Origin: Siphonodentalium dalli
Taxonomy: Eukaryota; Mollusca; Scaphopoda; Gadilida; Siphonodentaliidae
Assembly: GCA_032622095.1 (NCBI GenBank)
Contig: CP136063.1
Location: 122,284,723 to 122,348,722 of the forward strand
DNA: 64,000 nt
Direction of reading: 5' to 3'
This document shows positions 23,590-35,046 of this stretch, in pieces. The notes under the pieces were generated by a model that saw only the letters and a program-made list of their open reading frames with translations, was not told the origin of the DNA and did no database searches. A program made the position numbers and the translations under genes. Position 1 is the first letter of the stretch; each line of letters begins with the position of its first letter.

Positions 23590-23810
23590 GGCTAAATAAC
23601 TCATTCCCATCTACGTGTCAATGTACACAGCAAATTTCAAACAGATTGGATGAAAATGTGGGCTGCAGTCCGTGCTAAAGGATTTAAGAGCAAAATCCTA
23701 GATGGCCACCAGTGGCTATGTTTTTTTTTTAAATGGGCATGACCAAAATCACTCGTTCCCATCTACGTGTCAATGTACTGAGCAAATGTCATGAATATTG
23801 AGTGACCCGT
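23590..23810. repeat. Diverged fragment of the 28-31 kb core repeat
   Basis: About 1.5 units: CTCATTCCCATCTACGTGTC (about 23600), GTGCTAAAGGATTTAAGAGC, CCTAGATGGCCACCAGTGGC, then CTCGTTCCCATCTACGTGTC (about 23752). Confidence 0.6.
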
Positions 23811-24883
23811 TCCCGTATTAATCTAAGTATTTTGTTTGCATTAGGCCTAAATTTCTGCAGTAATATATAAAGAAAAGAAATGAGGTGCCCCATTTGCAGA
23901 AATACTTTTACCAACACATTTTTTAGCTTTAATTTCTCCCCACCATGAAAACGCATCCACTGAAAAAGTGTGAAAAATAATTGGTTGTTTTCGGGACAAA
24001 AGTCACAAAACATGTCACAAATTCGTTTTAATACAATGAAGAGATACATACACGTTTGTATGTCGGGTTTATCAATGGGACATTTAATTTCTACCCTTGA
24101 TTTCTTTAACAAACAAGCTGCTGCTTGTATAAATGTCAACGATGAACGATTTTGGATTCCTGGGTTTGGAAGGGAGGTAACTCACTATTAAATAAACGGG
24201 TATATAAAAACACGCACTGGAACATTTCCCCGGATTGTTTCATTCGACAAATTGGAAAGGATGGGAGGCTGTCACTGGGGAGGGGTTGTACAAATATAAT
24301 TTTGACAATCAATATGCGATTTATTCATTCAATATTCGACCCAAATATGTGGGTCGCCGGAAAATATAAAAAAAAAAAAATGTTTAGGTCGGGGGGTTTT
24401 CCACTCGGTCGGCAGATCCGTAAACCACAAAATCAAAAAAACGTGGCCTTACTTTCCCACCTCCTTGTTAGGACTTTGGAATCTGTAATATTTCTGACCG
24501 AAATATTATTAAGGAAGTTATGAAGTAAAAATGAAAAATTGAAAACTCAAATTTAAGTTTTACAAATAACTGATATTAATAATATTTCGGGCCCACCCAT
24601 CCTCCCTGCTGGGAGTCAATAATACTTTCCAGAATGGCGGCTTCTAATAGCGCCAGAATAAGAAAGTGAGAATAGTGGAGTGGTCCACTCACAAGCTGTG
24701 GGGCAATTAAATTGCTTTAATCTGATTGGATGGTTTCGCTACGCTCCAACACAGGCGAGTTTATTATGCTAGAAGTGGATAATTCTGACCGAAATATTAT
24801 TAATATCAGTTATTCGTAAAACTTATTTAATTTGAATTTGAATTTTTCATTTTGAATATTAAATTTCCCCAAATGAATAGTCA

Positions 24884-24960
24884 TTAAAACTTGAGGGACA
24901 TAATAAGGAAGAAATATGTGGGGTGAAGTTGAGTCCTGGGGGGGGGGGTGCAGGGGTACC
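24884..24960. repeat. Dispersed repeat, inverted copy at about 58898-58960
   Basis: AATAAGGAAGAAATATGTGG then GAAGTTGAGTCCTGGGGGGG matches the reverse complement of the 58.9 kb segment (AGGACTCAACTTCACCCCAC, TTTTCTTCCTTAA). Just upstream, 24535-24600 and 24784-24860 form another inverted pair (ATATTATTAATATCAGTTAT). Confidence 0.5.
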
Positions 24961-24964
24961 CTAT

Positions 24965-25950
24965 TGGCTCTCAGACTATATGGTTGTTTGTGAACCTTAT
25001 CGACCCTTCAAATGAATGGATGATTATGCACAGATCAATGTAAGCTGCACAGCAGACTGTTTTGTTGGGAAATTTGGATTAGAAAGAATTTAAATGAATC
25101 AAACGAGAAATAGTGTCTTGGCATTAAATTATTATTGCATGGAATGAGCAGATCAGAAAAGTGCTGTCTTCTCCCTATTCACACTAACTGAATTTTGTTG
25201 TCAGGCAAAGCAGTAATTGCCCAGAACATTCCAAAATTACAATCAGCAGCTATTACAGTTGGCCATATCAGATTTAATAATGGAGGCAGACTGAGCAGAG
25301 AGTAGGTTTGATGTAGCATTTTCTCCTCATATCACACCATTGAGGGTTTAGTGAAATCCAATTAATATTGATATTAACATAATGCTGACAGTTCGACTGG
25401 GAGTCTGTATGACAGTGTAATTTATCCCTATATTTGTGTAGACAAATATTAGTAATAGATAGTAAGCATTTATGTATAAAATTACAATTATCTTTAACTA
25501 TGTTTGGTTTCTGGAAAAGTTATGAAATCCAGTGACATTCATTGGCATATCCAATATAATGCTATTTTTTCAACGCTAAAGTGTATTAGAAGGAAAGTTT
25601 AAATCATTTTATACATTAAATTCTCATTGTTTTGAACTATTTATGAATGAAAACTTTAAAAATGGACAAAAAACGCCCCAAAATGGCATTTTAGGAAAAG
25701 TGTCAATACTAAGGATTTTCTTCACTATTTTTGGAGAAATCCCTCAGTGTATTTAACCATGTATACTTATGTGATCATGAGAAAAGCAGGGCATATGGAT
25801 ATCAATTTATTGAGTTATATGACCTCAAATATGGTATTTTATCACACGCAAGTTCTGGTTCACAGGCAAATTTGGAAAAGTCCATTACAATGGCTATAAA
25901 ATGGAAGGACCATGGGGAGCTTGTAGAAAATATATTTAAAAATATACCTT
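24965..25950. other. No recognisable feature
   Basis: AT-rich; one short open frame (25731-25961) without recognisable similarity. Confidence 0.45.
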
Positions 25951-25954
25951 TATA

Positions 25955-26240
25955 TATATAAACCTAAGGGGATGACAATATTTGGTATGGAATAGCATGG
26001 TACAGCCGGCACCATTGAATTTCTGACTCACTGCAACGATTATGGTCGGGTAAATGGTAATCCCGCATATATTTCTGCTTCTAAAAGTGATAGAAACCCT
26101 CCTTACCATGTACAATGCAGTGAAATGTTGATATAAACCTTGTATACTTTGAAGTGATAGAAATCTTTTGCAGCGAACCATCGACGTGACCTCAAATCGC
26201 ATCATTGTTTGCATCCATCTTATCAACTGAGGATTCACAT
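25955..26240 (-). repeat. Left member of an inverted pair flanking a core-repeat element
   Basis: The reverse complement of this segment matches 27450-27680 over words such as TCACTTCAAAGTATACAA, TTCGCTGCAAA and GCAGTRAGTCAGAAAT, with roughly 60-70% overall similarity by eye. The reading frame is not conserved between the copies, so there is no evidence of coding. Confidence 0.5.
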
Positions 26241-26294
26241 GGCTTTGTTTACAAAAACCCGGTTAGAAAAAACTAGAGATGGGCCTGTCCCCGA

Positions 26295-27433
26295 TGGGAC
26301 TGAGGTATACCCCCCATATTCAACATGTTATTTGAATGTAGTAGCCATTACTGTATATTGGGCACTGAAATTATGTGAACAGGTAACCGTAAATCCCCTA
26401 AGCCCTAGCACTAATCTTGAACCTCTTCACCCTTAATCCTAATCCTAAAACCTATTGACTGAAAAATGTAGGAATAAAAGCTCGGACAAAATTATGCATT
26501 TTGAGAAGATTTTGTAAGTTGAAAAAGGGGGCTAACTCCACTAAAAATAAAAGCTCGGACAAAATTATGCATGTTGCAAAAATGTTCTAAGTCGAAAAAG
26601 GGAAATAACTCCACACACAAAAAGTCGGACAGACGTCATAATCGCAGGTGCACAGGTTCCCATGGTACTAAATATCAGTGCCATTATTAAAAAACATTGA
26701 CCTAAAAATGTAGGAATAATAGCTGGGACAAAATTATGCATGTTGCAAAAAAATGTCTAAGTCGAAAAAATAAGGGGTAACTCCACCAAAAAATGTCGGA
26801 CAGACGTCATAATCGCAGGTGCACAGGTTCCCATGGTACTAAATATCTGTGCCAAGTTTTTAAAAAATTGACCTAAAAATGTAGGAATAAAAGCTCGGAC
26901 AAAATTATACATGTTGCGAAAAATTTCTAAGTCGAAAAAGGGGGATAACTCCACCAAAAAAGTCCGACAGACGTCATAATAACAGGTGCACAGGTTCCCA
27001 TGGTGGTTGATGTCTGTAGTCTAAGTCGAAAAAATAAGGGGTAACTCCACCAAAAAATGTCGGACAGACGTCATAATCGCAGGTGCACAGGTTCCCATGG
27101 TACTAAATATCTGTGCCAAGTTTTAAAAAAATTGACCTAAAAATGTAGGAATAAAAGCTCGGACAAAATTATACATGTTGCGAAAAATTTCTAAGTCGAA
27201 AAAGGGGGATAACTCCACCAAAAAAGTCCGACAGACGTCATAATAACAGGTGCACAGATTCCCATGGTGGTTGATGTCTGTGCCAAGTTTCACGGAAAAT
27301 TATCATAAAACGACTGAGAAAAACTCCGGACAAATTTGTGTCCACGGACGGACGGATGGACGGACAAGCTGATTCCAGTATACCCCCCCCCCAGTATAAC
27401 TCGTTGCGGGGGGGGGGGGGGGGGGGGAGGTAT
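26295..27433. repeat. Core-repeat element I: about 170-bp units, GGAC run, C/G-run hairpin
   Basis: Head GAGGTATACCCCCC (26302-26315). The core at 26455-27330 is made of units with CTAAAAATGTAGGAATAAAA, GCTCGGACAAAATTAT, CTAAGTCGAAAAA and AGGTGCACAGGTTCCCATGG. Then CGGACGGACGGATGGACGGA at 27345-27364. The tail hairpin has a run of 10 C (27383-27392) and 20 G (27408-27427) and ends GGAGGTATA, the inverse of the head. No coding. Confidence 0.65.
26756..27282. repeat. Near-identical 263-bp tandem duplication inside element I
   Basis: Segments 26756-27018 and 27019-27282 match almost base for base, both starting CTAAGTCGAAAAAATAAGG and ending GGTTGATGTCTGT. This is the youngest duplication seen in this element. 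Confidence 0.75.
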
Positions 27434-27449
27434 AAAGAACATTATGTAT

Positions 27450-27680
27450 ATTAAATTATCGACGAATGAGAAGGAGGGTCACATTTGCTCCCAATTAATA
27501 GCTGGTCATGTCGATAGTTCGCTGCAAAGCAATTTTATCACTTCAAAGTATACAAAAGGTTTTTATGGACATTCTGCTGAATTTGACAGTGCAAAGAGGT
27601 TTTTTATCACTTTTGGAGGAAGAAAAACAAGAGACAATGCCGTGTACGCAACCAAAATCGCTGCAGTAAGTCAGAAATAC
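27450..27680 (+). repeat. Right member of the inverted pair around core-repeat element I
   Basis: Matches the reverse complement of 25955-26240. The overlapping 163-codon open frame (27336-27827) runs through the GGAC run and poly-G tract and is not credible as a gene. Confidence 0.5.
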
Positions 27681-27751
27681 AAAAAATCGGAATGGGAAAC
27701 AGGAAGATTTCAGGCCTTTACTATAGCTGAAGGGGTCACTCTCACCAAAAT

Positions 27752-30700
27752 GAAAGTGTCAATGACACTGTATAGCTCAACTTGGAAAGGGAATAATTTA
27801 ATGTATTACAGTCAATGGAGTGATTAGGAATGTGGAAAGTTGATTGTCTAATACTAGTTTATAGACATGAAGAGAAAAGTAAAATCCAAGATGGCTGCTG
27901 GCGGCCATGTTTTCGGCCGAATGACCCCAAAATGAGTTGTTCCCATCGAACTGTCATCATTAACATCCATGACAAATTTTATGACGATCAGACTAAAGGT
28001 ACGACCTGTAGCCCATGCTAAAGAATTTAGTCATACAAAGAGTAAAATCCAAGATGGCTGCTGGCGGCCATGTATTTTGACCGAATGACCCCAAAATGAC
28101 TCGTTCCCATCTACATTCCAATTTCAACAGCCATGACAAATTTTATGATGATCAGACTAAAGGTACGACATGTAGCCCGTGCTAAAGGATTTAGTCATAC
28201 AAAGAGTAAAATCCAAGATGGCTGCTGGCGGCCATGTTTTTTGGCCGAATTACCCCAAAATGACTCGTTCCCATCTACATGTCATTATTAACATTCTTGA
28301 CAAATTTTATGATGATCAGACTAAAAGTAGGACCTGTAGCCCGTGCTAAAGGATTTAGTCATACAAAGAGTAAAATCCAAGATGGCTGCTGGCGACCATC
28401 TTTTTTGGCCGATTGACCCCAAAATTACTCGTTCCCATCTACATGTCATTGTTAATATCCATGACAAATTTTATGATGATCAGACTAAAGGTACGACCTG
28501 CAGCCCGTGCTAAAGAATTTAGTCATACAAAGAGTAAAATTCAAGATGGCTGCTGGCAGCCATGTTTTTTGGCCGAATGACCCCAAAATTACTCGTTCCC
28601 ATTTACGTGTCAATATTATCATCCATGACAAACTTCATGATGATCAGACGAACAGTACGACCTGTGGCCCGTGCTAATGGATTAAATTTTGAAATCCATG
28701 ATGGCCACTGGCGGCCATGTTTTTTGTCCGAATAACCCCAAAATGACTCGTTCCCATCTACATTCCAATTTCAACAGCCATGACAAATTTTATGATGATC
28801 AGACTAAAGGTACGACATGTAGCCCGTGCTAAAGGATTTAGTCATACAAAGAGCAAAATCCAAGATGGCTGCTGGCGGCCATGTTATTTGACCGAATGAC
28901 CCCAAAATGACTCGTTCCCATCTACATGTCATTATTAACATTCTTGACAAATTTTATGATGATCAGACTAAAAGTAGGACCTGTAGCCCGTGCTAAAGGA
29001 TTTAGTCATACAAAGAGTAAAATCCAAGATGGCTGCTGGTGACTTTTTTTTTTGGCCGAATGACCCCAAAATAACTCGTTCCCATCTACATGTCATTGAT
29101 AATATCCATGATAAATTTTATGATGATCAGACTAAAAGTACGACCTGCAGCCCGTGCTAAAGAATTTAGTCATACAAAGAGTAAAATTCAAGATGGCTGC
29201 TGGTGGCCATGTTTTTTGGCCGAATGACCCCAAAATTACTCGTTTCCCATCTACATGTCAATATTATCATCCATGACAAATTTCATGATGATCAGACAAA
29301 CAGTACGACCTGTGGCCCGTGCTAATGGATTAAATTTTGAAATCCAAGATGGCCGCTTGCGGCCATGTTTTTTGTCCAAATGACCCCAAAATGACTCGTT
29401 CCCATCTACATTCCAATTTCAACAGCCATTACAAATTTTATGATGATCAGACTAAAGGTACGACCTGTAGCCCGTGCTAAAGGATTTAGTCATACAAAGA
29501 GTAAAATCCAAGATGGCTGCTGGTGGCCATGTTTTTTTGGCCGAATGACCCCAAAATGACTCGTTCCCATCTACATGTCATTATTAACATTCTTGACAAA
29601 TTTTATGATGAGACTAAAAGTAGGACCTGTAGCCCGTGCTAAAGGATTTAGTCATACAAAGAGAAAAATCCAAGATGGCTGCTGGCGGCCATGTTTTTTG
29701 GCCAAATGACCCCAAAATTACTCGTTCCCATGTACATGTCAATATTATCATCCATGACAAATTTCATGATGATCAGACGAACAGTACGACCTGTGGCCCG
29801 TGCTAATGGATTAAATTTTGAAATCCAAGATGGCTGGCCATGTTTTTTGTCCGAATGACCCCAAAATGACTCGTTCCCATCTACATTCCAATTTCAACAG
29901 CCATGACAAATTTCATGATGATCAGACTAAAGGTACGACCTGTAGCCCGTGCTAAAGGATTTAGTCATACAAAGAGTAAAATCCAAGATGGCTGCTGGTG
30001 GCCATGTTTTTTGGCCGAATGACCCCAAAATTACTCGTTCCCATCTACATATCAATATTATCATCCATGACAAATTTCATGATGATCAGACGAACAGTAC
30101 GACCTGTGGCCTGTGTTAATGGATTAAATTTTGAAATCCAAGATGGCCGCTGGCGGCCATGTTTTTTTGCCGAATGACCCCAAAATGACTCGTTCCCATC
30201 TACATTCCAATTTCAACAGCCATGATAAATTTCATGATGATCAGACTAAAGGTACGACCTGTATCCCGTGCTAAAGGATTTAGTCATACAAAGAGTAAAA
30301 TCCAAGATGGCTGCTGGTGGCCATGTTTTTTGGCCGAATGACCCCAAAATTACTCGTTCCCATCTACATGTCAATATTATCATCCATGACAAATTTCATG
30401 ATGATCAGACGAACAGTACGACCTGTGGCCCGTGCTAATGGATTAAATTTTGAAATCCAAAATGGCCGCTGGCAACCATGTTTTTTGTCCGAATGACCCC
30501 AAAATGACTTGTTCCCATCTACATTCCAATTTCAACAGCCATAACAAATTTCATGATGATCAGACTAAAGGTACGACCTGTATCCCGTGCTAGTCATACA
30601 AAGAGTAAAATCCAAATGGCTGCTGGCGGCCATGTTTTTTTGCCGAATGACCCCAAAATGACTCGTTCCCATCTACATGTCATTGTTAACATCCATGAAA

Positions 30701-31172
30701 AAATTTATCATAATCCGACCAAAGGTACGACCTGTAGGCTGTGCCAAAGAATTTAGTCATGCAAAGAGTAAAATCTAAGATGGCTGCCGGTGGCCATGTT
30801 TTTTGGCCGAACAACCCCAAAATTACTCGTTCCCGTCTACATGTCAATATTAACATTCATGACAAATTTCATGATGATCAGACGAACAGTACGACCTGTA
30901 GCCCGTGCTAATGGATTGAATATTGAAATCCAAGATGGCCACTGGCGGCCATGTTTTTTTCCTGAATGAACCCAAAATGACTCGTTCCCATCTACATGTC
31001 AATGTCAACAGCCATGACAAATTTTATAATGATCCGACCAAAGGTACGACCTGTAGCCTGTGCTAAAGGAAATTGTTGACGCATCACACACGGACACACA
31101 CACACACGCACACACGGACGACGGATACCAAGCCATGGCAATAGCTCAAACTTTACAAGGTAAAGTTGAGCT
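27752..31172. repeat. Core-repeat element II: satellite-like array of about 20 units
   Basis: Head: AGTGTCAATGACACTG and TATAGCTCAACTTGG (27757-27785). About 20 units of 155-170 bp follow from 27868 to 31075. Each has CCAAGATGGCTGCTGGCGGC (or GATGGCCGCTGG), GAATGACCCCAAAAT, ACTCGTTCCCATCTACAT and TTATGATGATCAGACTAAAG words. A variant unit (GAACAGTACGACCTG, GATTAAATTTTGAAATCC) recurs every two to four units, at about 28683, 29331, 29813, 30125, 30440 and 30908. Then CA/GGAC-type simple repeat (31080-31125) and a tail hairpin TAGCTCAAACTTTAC / GTAAAGTTGAGCTA (31141-31172). The tail inverts the head. The open frames here are repeat artefacts. Confidence 0.85.
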
Positions 31173-31175
31173 AAA

Positions 31176-31447
31176 AAGTACTGAAGGGTACACAGGATTT
31201 GAAAATGTGATGAAGGGTACACAGGGTTTGAAATGTCATTCTAAATGACGTTTAGTTTTTGTATCTGCCATGATTTCTCTTAGAGAATAATTGTTTACAT
31301 TCCAATGAACATTAAAATGAACTGAAAAAAAACTGCTAATGGGCACCAGACTTTCAGAAACACAGTTTAAGTAACGGTGTTAGTGGCGATCACAAACCCT
31401 GTGTACCCTTCAGCACATTTTCAAATCCTGTGTACCCTTCAGCACTT
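31176..31447. repeat. Foldback with 55-bp arms
   Basis: Arms 31176-31230 and 31393-31447 are inverted copies with about 2 mismatches in 55. Each arm is itself two copies of a 27-bp word (TGAAGGGTACACAGGRTTTG). It begins 4 bases after the tail of element II. The next 30 bases (GTGAGAGTGACCCCTTCA) are inverted at about 27731-27750, just outside the head of element II. Confidence 0.8.
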
Positions 31448-31479
31448 TTTTTGGTGAGAGTGACCCCTTCAACTTTACT

Positions 31480-32740
31480 ATATATTAATTTTATGTAAAC
31501 ATTGTTTTCTACAAAGGACTTGTGAAGCGAAGTTTTTTTTATAAGCATCATTGAAAAGCCATAAATTGATTATTTTACCTAATTTTGACAAATTTATTTC
31601 ACAAAATCCACGGAATTCATCTCTGTTGATCCTTTTGATTTTTAGTATGTTGTTTATTTAAGAGATAAACGTACTCTGCTGAGTTGGATATTACGGGATT
31701 CGAGCATGAAAACACATTTTGTGAACTTGCCAGATTTCCGGTGAGTTCACTAAATTTTTTCAAACTCAATTCTCTGAATGTCCAACGAGACAGGGTATGT
31801 TTATCTCCATTGTAATTCAATTCATCAAGAAATTTATAAGAAACTGCAGGAAAAAAACTTTTTATCGACAGTTCATGCTTTGAAGTGAGATACCCTTTTT
31901 CCACTGATCAAATATATGGATACGTTCCATGTGGTTACTTGTAACAGCACCAGAACAACTTCCTGTTAATAACTGTGTCTATAGAAAACAAATTTGATTT
32001 GGTGGGTGTCCGGTGAAAATCAAACCCATCAAGAGCGAAACTGGAACATATTTGTGTAATATCTGCGCATATAATAGAGGTAATAAACTGATGTTTGGGA
32101 TTGTATCTACCAATTATGTTAAGATATATGGCATAGCAGTGTTTTTCTTTGAACATGATCATGTATAATGTACTATGTTTTGTCCATTTATCAGCCTATG
32201 TGTAGTATCGACTCGGATAATAAAGATCAATAATAACTTTAACCCAACCATCCCCAGATATAATCCATGTATTATAACCCTTGCAATCTTACATGTGTAT
32301 GTACACTCAAACTTGTTATCTTATTATGGGGTATATAATATATTGAATTGAACGACAGTCAGTCACTCATGGCATATAGCCCATTTTCACTGGATCTATA
32401 TATAAGAAAATGGATCTATATACATGTTGAAAATGGTATGTAAATCTTGGAATGTATTGCATATTTATTTTCCTATAATATATACATGGACAAACTTGCA
32501 ATCTGAATTTGATTTATTTTGTTTCTATAATCCTGACCTATATTGCATGCCAACTGTTGAGAATTTAGCGCAAAGTTGGGGTAAACCTGCAAATCCCCTG
32601 TTGCCACATCCCGCTAATGAACTATTGTAACCTCGGACTATTGAACCCTCGGAGTGGTTCGGACTAGCGTACTGTACCCCAGCCGCTAATCGAACCCTCG
32701 GACTAACATACTGTTCCCACAATGGGGCTATCGGATCTTT
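31480..32740. other. No recognisable feature
   Basis: AT-rich. Short open frames on the minus strand (31617-31904, 31935-32162) have no recognisable similarity. A short CCTCGGACTA word repeats at 32631-32710. Confidence 0.45.
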
Positions 32741-32742
32741 CA

Positions 32743-32890
32743 AACAGTTACTGGACATATAACGTCCCAAAAAACAAGGTTTTAATTGACATCCCACCCA
32801 ACAACTAATAATGTGGTCTTTATTGGATGATGGGAGTGGGACTTCAATTAAAACCATGTTTTTTTAGGGGGACTTATGTCCAGAAACTGT
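32743..32890. repeat. Foldback MITE, family J, copy 1
   Basis: Arms 32743-32797 and 32836-32890 are inverted (ACAGTTACTGGACAT / ATGTCCAGAAACTGT; GGTTTTAATTGA / TCAATTAAAACC). The same termini occur at 58048-58180. Confidence 0.7.
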
Positions 32891-33631
32891 GTCGTGACAC
32901 AACTTGACACACAAAAAAGTTTTCGGCAACAACTGAATTTTGAACAACACACTGTATGAACCTTATAGTGTATCCTCCATACATGTAGTGTTTGCATACA
33001 CTGTCTATTCGTTCATAATTGACGACCACTGTGAAAATAAGTTTTACACAGACTCATACAGCATCACTTTAGTTGAAAGTGAACACAATAATAACGTAGC
33101 ATACCCAATTCAGATATGATGTCATGTCATGGGACTATTGATTTTATTCATATTAAAATCAAATTTTGCACGGGCTTACATGTGTGTGCGGATTTCACTT
33201 AAACATACAGACCTCAAGTTTAATGTTAAATAATCCAGTATTGGCCAATCATGCTTTTGCCGATTGCTTAAGTGCCCTCATTGCCTGACTTCCAGGGTTT
33301 GACGTTTGTTGGCTCGGGCAACTTCGGGGGTTCATTAACATAAGCAGGAGGCAGGGTTTCCATTAGTATGGCTCAGCGTCCGTAGGACGGCCTCATTCCC
33401 CTCGCAGATGATTTGTTTGATTCATACATGTACCAAATATGCCGGCTGCAACGGGAGTTCGGGGGTTAACAGAATACTGGTGAAAAAGTGGGTCAATTGC
33501 ACACAGTGTGTTACCGGTACAGGTATAACCCTTTGAAATAAAAGTGCCAAAACTACAACGTAATGGTTGGTGTGCATTGAAATAGCGATGTTATATACAT
33601 GTTCACAGCGTAATACATGTCGTGGTGACAT

Positions 33632-33847
33632 CAAAGAATGTCGGAGTGCTGAGTACGGATATTTTTGTGCATGGGATTTCCGTGGACGAAAATACTCACG
33701 CTCGGAGATCCCTTGCTATACCGTAGTACGATTACATAATTTGATCAAAGAATGTCAAACTTCTGAGTCGGGAGATTTTTGTGCACGGTATTTCATGGAT
33801 GAAACTATTGATGCTCCGAGATCCCGTGCTATGGTACTATATAATTA
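33632..33847 (+). repeat. 114-bp tandem duplication with an open frame
   Basis: Two diverged units start CAAAGAATGTC at about 33632 and 33746. The 114-bp period is a multiple of three, and the 93-codon frame 33567-33848 reads both units in the same frame (IKECRSAEYGYFCAW and IKECQTSESGDFCAR). No known domain is recognised. A coding origin is possible but unproven. Confidence 0.45.
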
Positions 33848-34740
33848 ATGGGTCCCTCTACGGAGTTCATATTCTGCAATTCATTTTGATTTTACAATTT
33901 AACAATGACGCACATGTTCACATTTTCCGCCAAAACTCAATTATATTTTATAACACGTTGGCTAAAACTCTGTTCTATAGCAGCGGTCGTCACGATAGTT
34001 GTTGGACTAATGCAGATTGAAGACTATTGAACAAGCTACGCATTCCGATTTTGTTTGAAAGATTTTGCTACCATTCACATTACGCCGCTATAAATATCCC
34101 CTGTAGATAAAACCTGCAGTATGCTGTCACAGCGCACAAATAATTTATTACAGTTTCTTTTTCACAGAAGGTACTTGAAATTCTAGGAAATACTTAATTC
34201 AATTCTCTTAGCTAGGTATTATTGGTCAATGCGTAGACGCATTTTAGTGTTTAGTACAGTTATACCTCTCGGAATCTTATTGTAAGTTATAAATTTGTAA
34301 ACACTGTAACTAGTAGCTTGTTCATTTATTTAGTCTTCACTCAGACAGCAGTCTTACATGCGTAATTACATGATTAATGATCTGGATACCATCAACACAA
34401 TTAATGCACCCACGGAAATGATCGACTTGCGTAACATACTATTAAGTTTTGGATTGCTTTGTGATTATCTCAGGTGCAGGAAATGGCTACTTTACTTGTG
34501 ACAAATAAAATTGTTTTCGCCTAACGGGACAAACCATGGTCTTCGAGTTATATGTTTCCCCAATACGGACTCATTAAAATCCCCCTGGCGGAAACCCTGC
34601 AAGAGGTCAAGTGAACAATTTTGAATGGGGATTTCCATGCAAATCTTCAGAGCAAAAGTTATGTATGAAGCAGTTGTCCGGAAACCAAAGCAGGCATATG
34701 ATTGAACAGTCATAATATTTAACTGGGCAAATTATAAAAT

Positions 34741-34916
34741 GATGCAATACATAAATTTTTGAGAATTGTTTTTTGGAATTACATCACATGACCTACATTT
34801 GAAAAATAAATATGAAATTTAAAAAATAAATACACTGGCATTATAATGGAACATGTTCCAAGCGGATCCGATACCACATCAAGTCACACTCAGAAATATG
34901 TGCAACTCTAAATTTT
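34741..34916. repeat. Second copy of the repeat at the window start
   Basis: Shares TTTTTTGGAATTACATCAC, TGACCTACATTTGAAAAATA and ACCACATCAAGTCACACTC words with 70-260. The 29-bp arms of the first copy are not present. Confidence 0.6.
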
Positions 34917-35046
34917 GCTCCGCAGATTGATTTGCATGGAAATCCCCATTCAAAATTTGTCACTTGACCTCTCCCTTAACGAACCACCGAAGTTGCCCGA
35001 GCAACGACATGTCGAACTCTGGAAGTCAGGCAATGAGGGCACTATT

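Larger units (their letters stand above)
22537..24735. repeat. Foldback region with about 92-bp inverted arms
   Basis: Arms 22537-22628 and 24642-24735 are inverted near-copies (shared words CATCCAATCAGATTAAAGC, CTTGTGAGTGGACCACTCC, CTTTCTTATTCTGGCGCTAT). A neighbouring word at 22497-22536 (TTCATAACTTCCTTAATAAT) is also inverted at about 24498-24536, but at a different distance from the arm, so the region has been rearranged. Interior similarities are listed separately. Confidence 0.65.
33271..35042. mobile_element. 1.77-kb element with about 66-bp terminal inverted repeats
   Basis: The left arm 33271-33339 (AGTGCCCTCATTGCCTGACT, TCGGGCAACTTCGG) is inverted at 34977-35042 at roughly 85% identity. 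A second inverted pair lies inside: 34603-34655 and 34915-34970 (GGGGATTTCCATGCAAATC). It contains a tandem duplication (33632-33847) and a copy of the repeat from the window start (34741-34916). No transposase is recognisable, and the target duplication is unclear. The LINE remnant starts directly at its right end. Confidence 0.6.

Noticed and set aside
27336-27827. 163-codon open frame
   Set aside because: It begins in the GGAC run and passes through a 20-G tract (poly-Gly), then ends in the head of another repeat. Its homologous inverted copy at 25955-26240 does not keep the frame.
27868-31075. Regularly spaced repeats resembling a CRISPR array
   Set aside because: Whole units of about 165 bp are repeated without unique spacers, and the context is eukaryotic.
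33366-33426. tRNA-like A box (TGGCTCAGCG) and a B-box-like TTTGATTC 45 bp downstream, suggesting a SINE or tRNA
   Set aside because: The B box is poor, no acceptor stem can be drawn, and no poly-A or second copy was seen.
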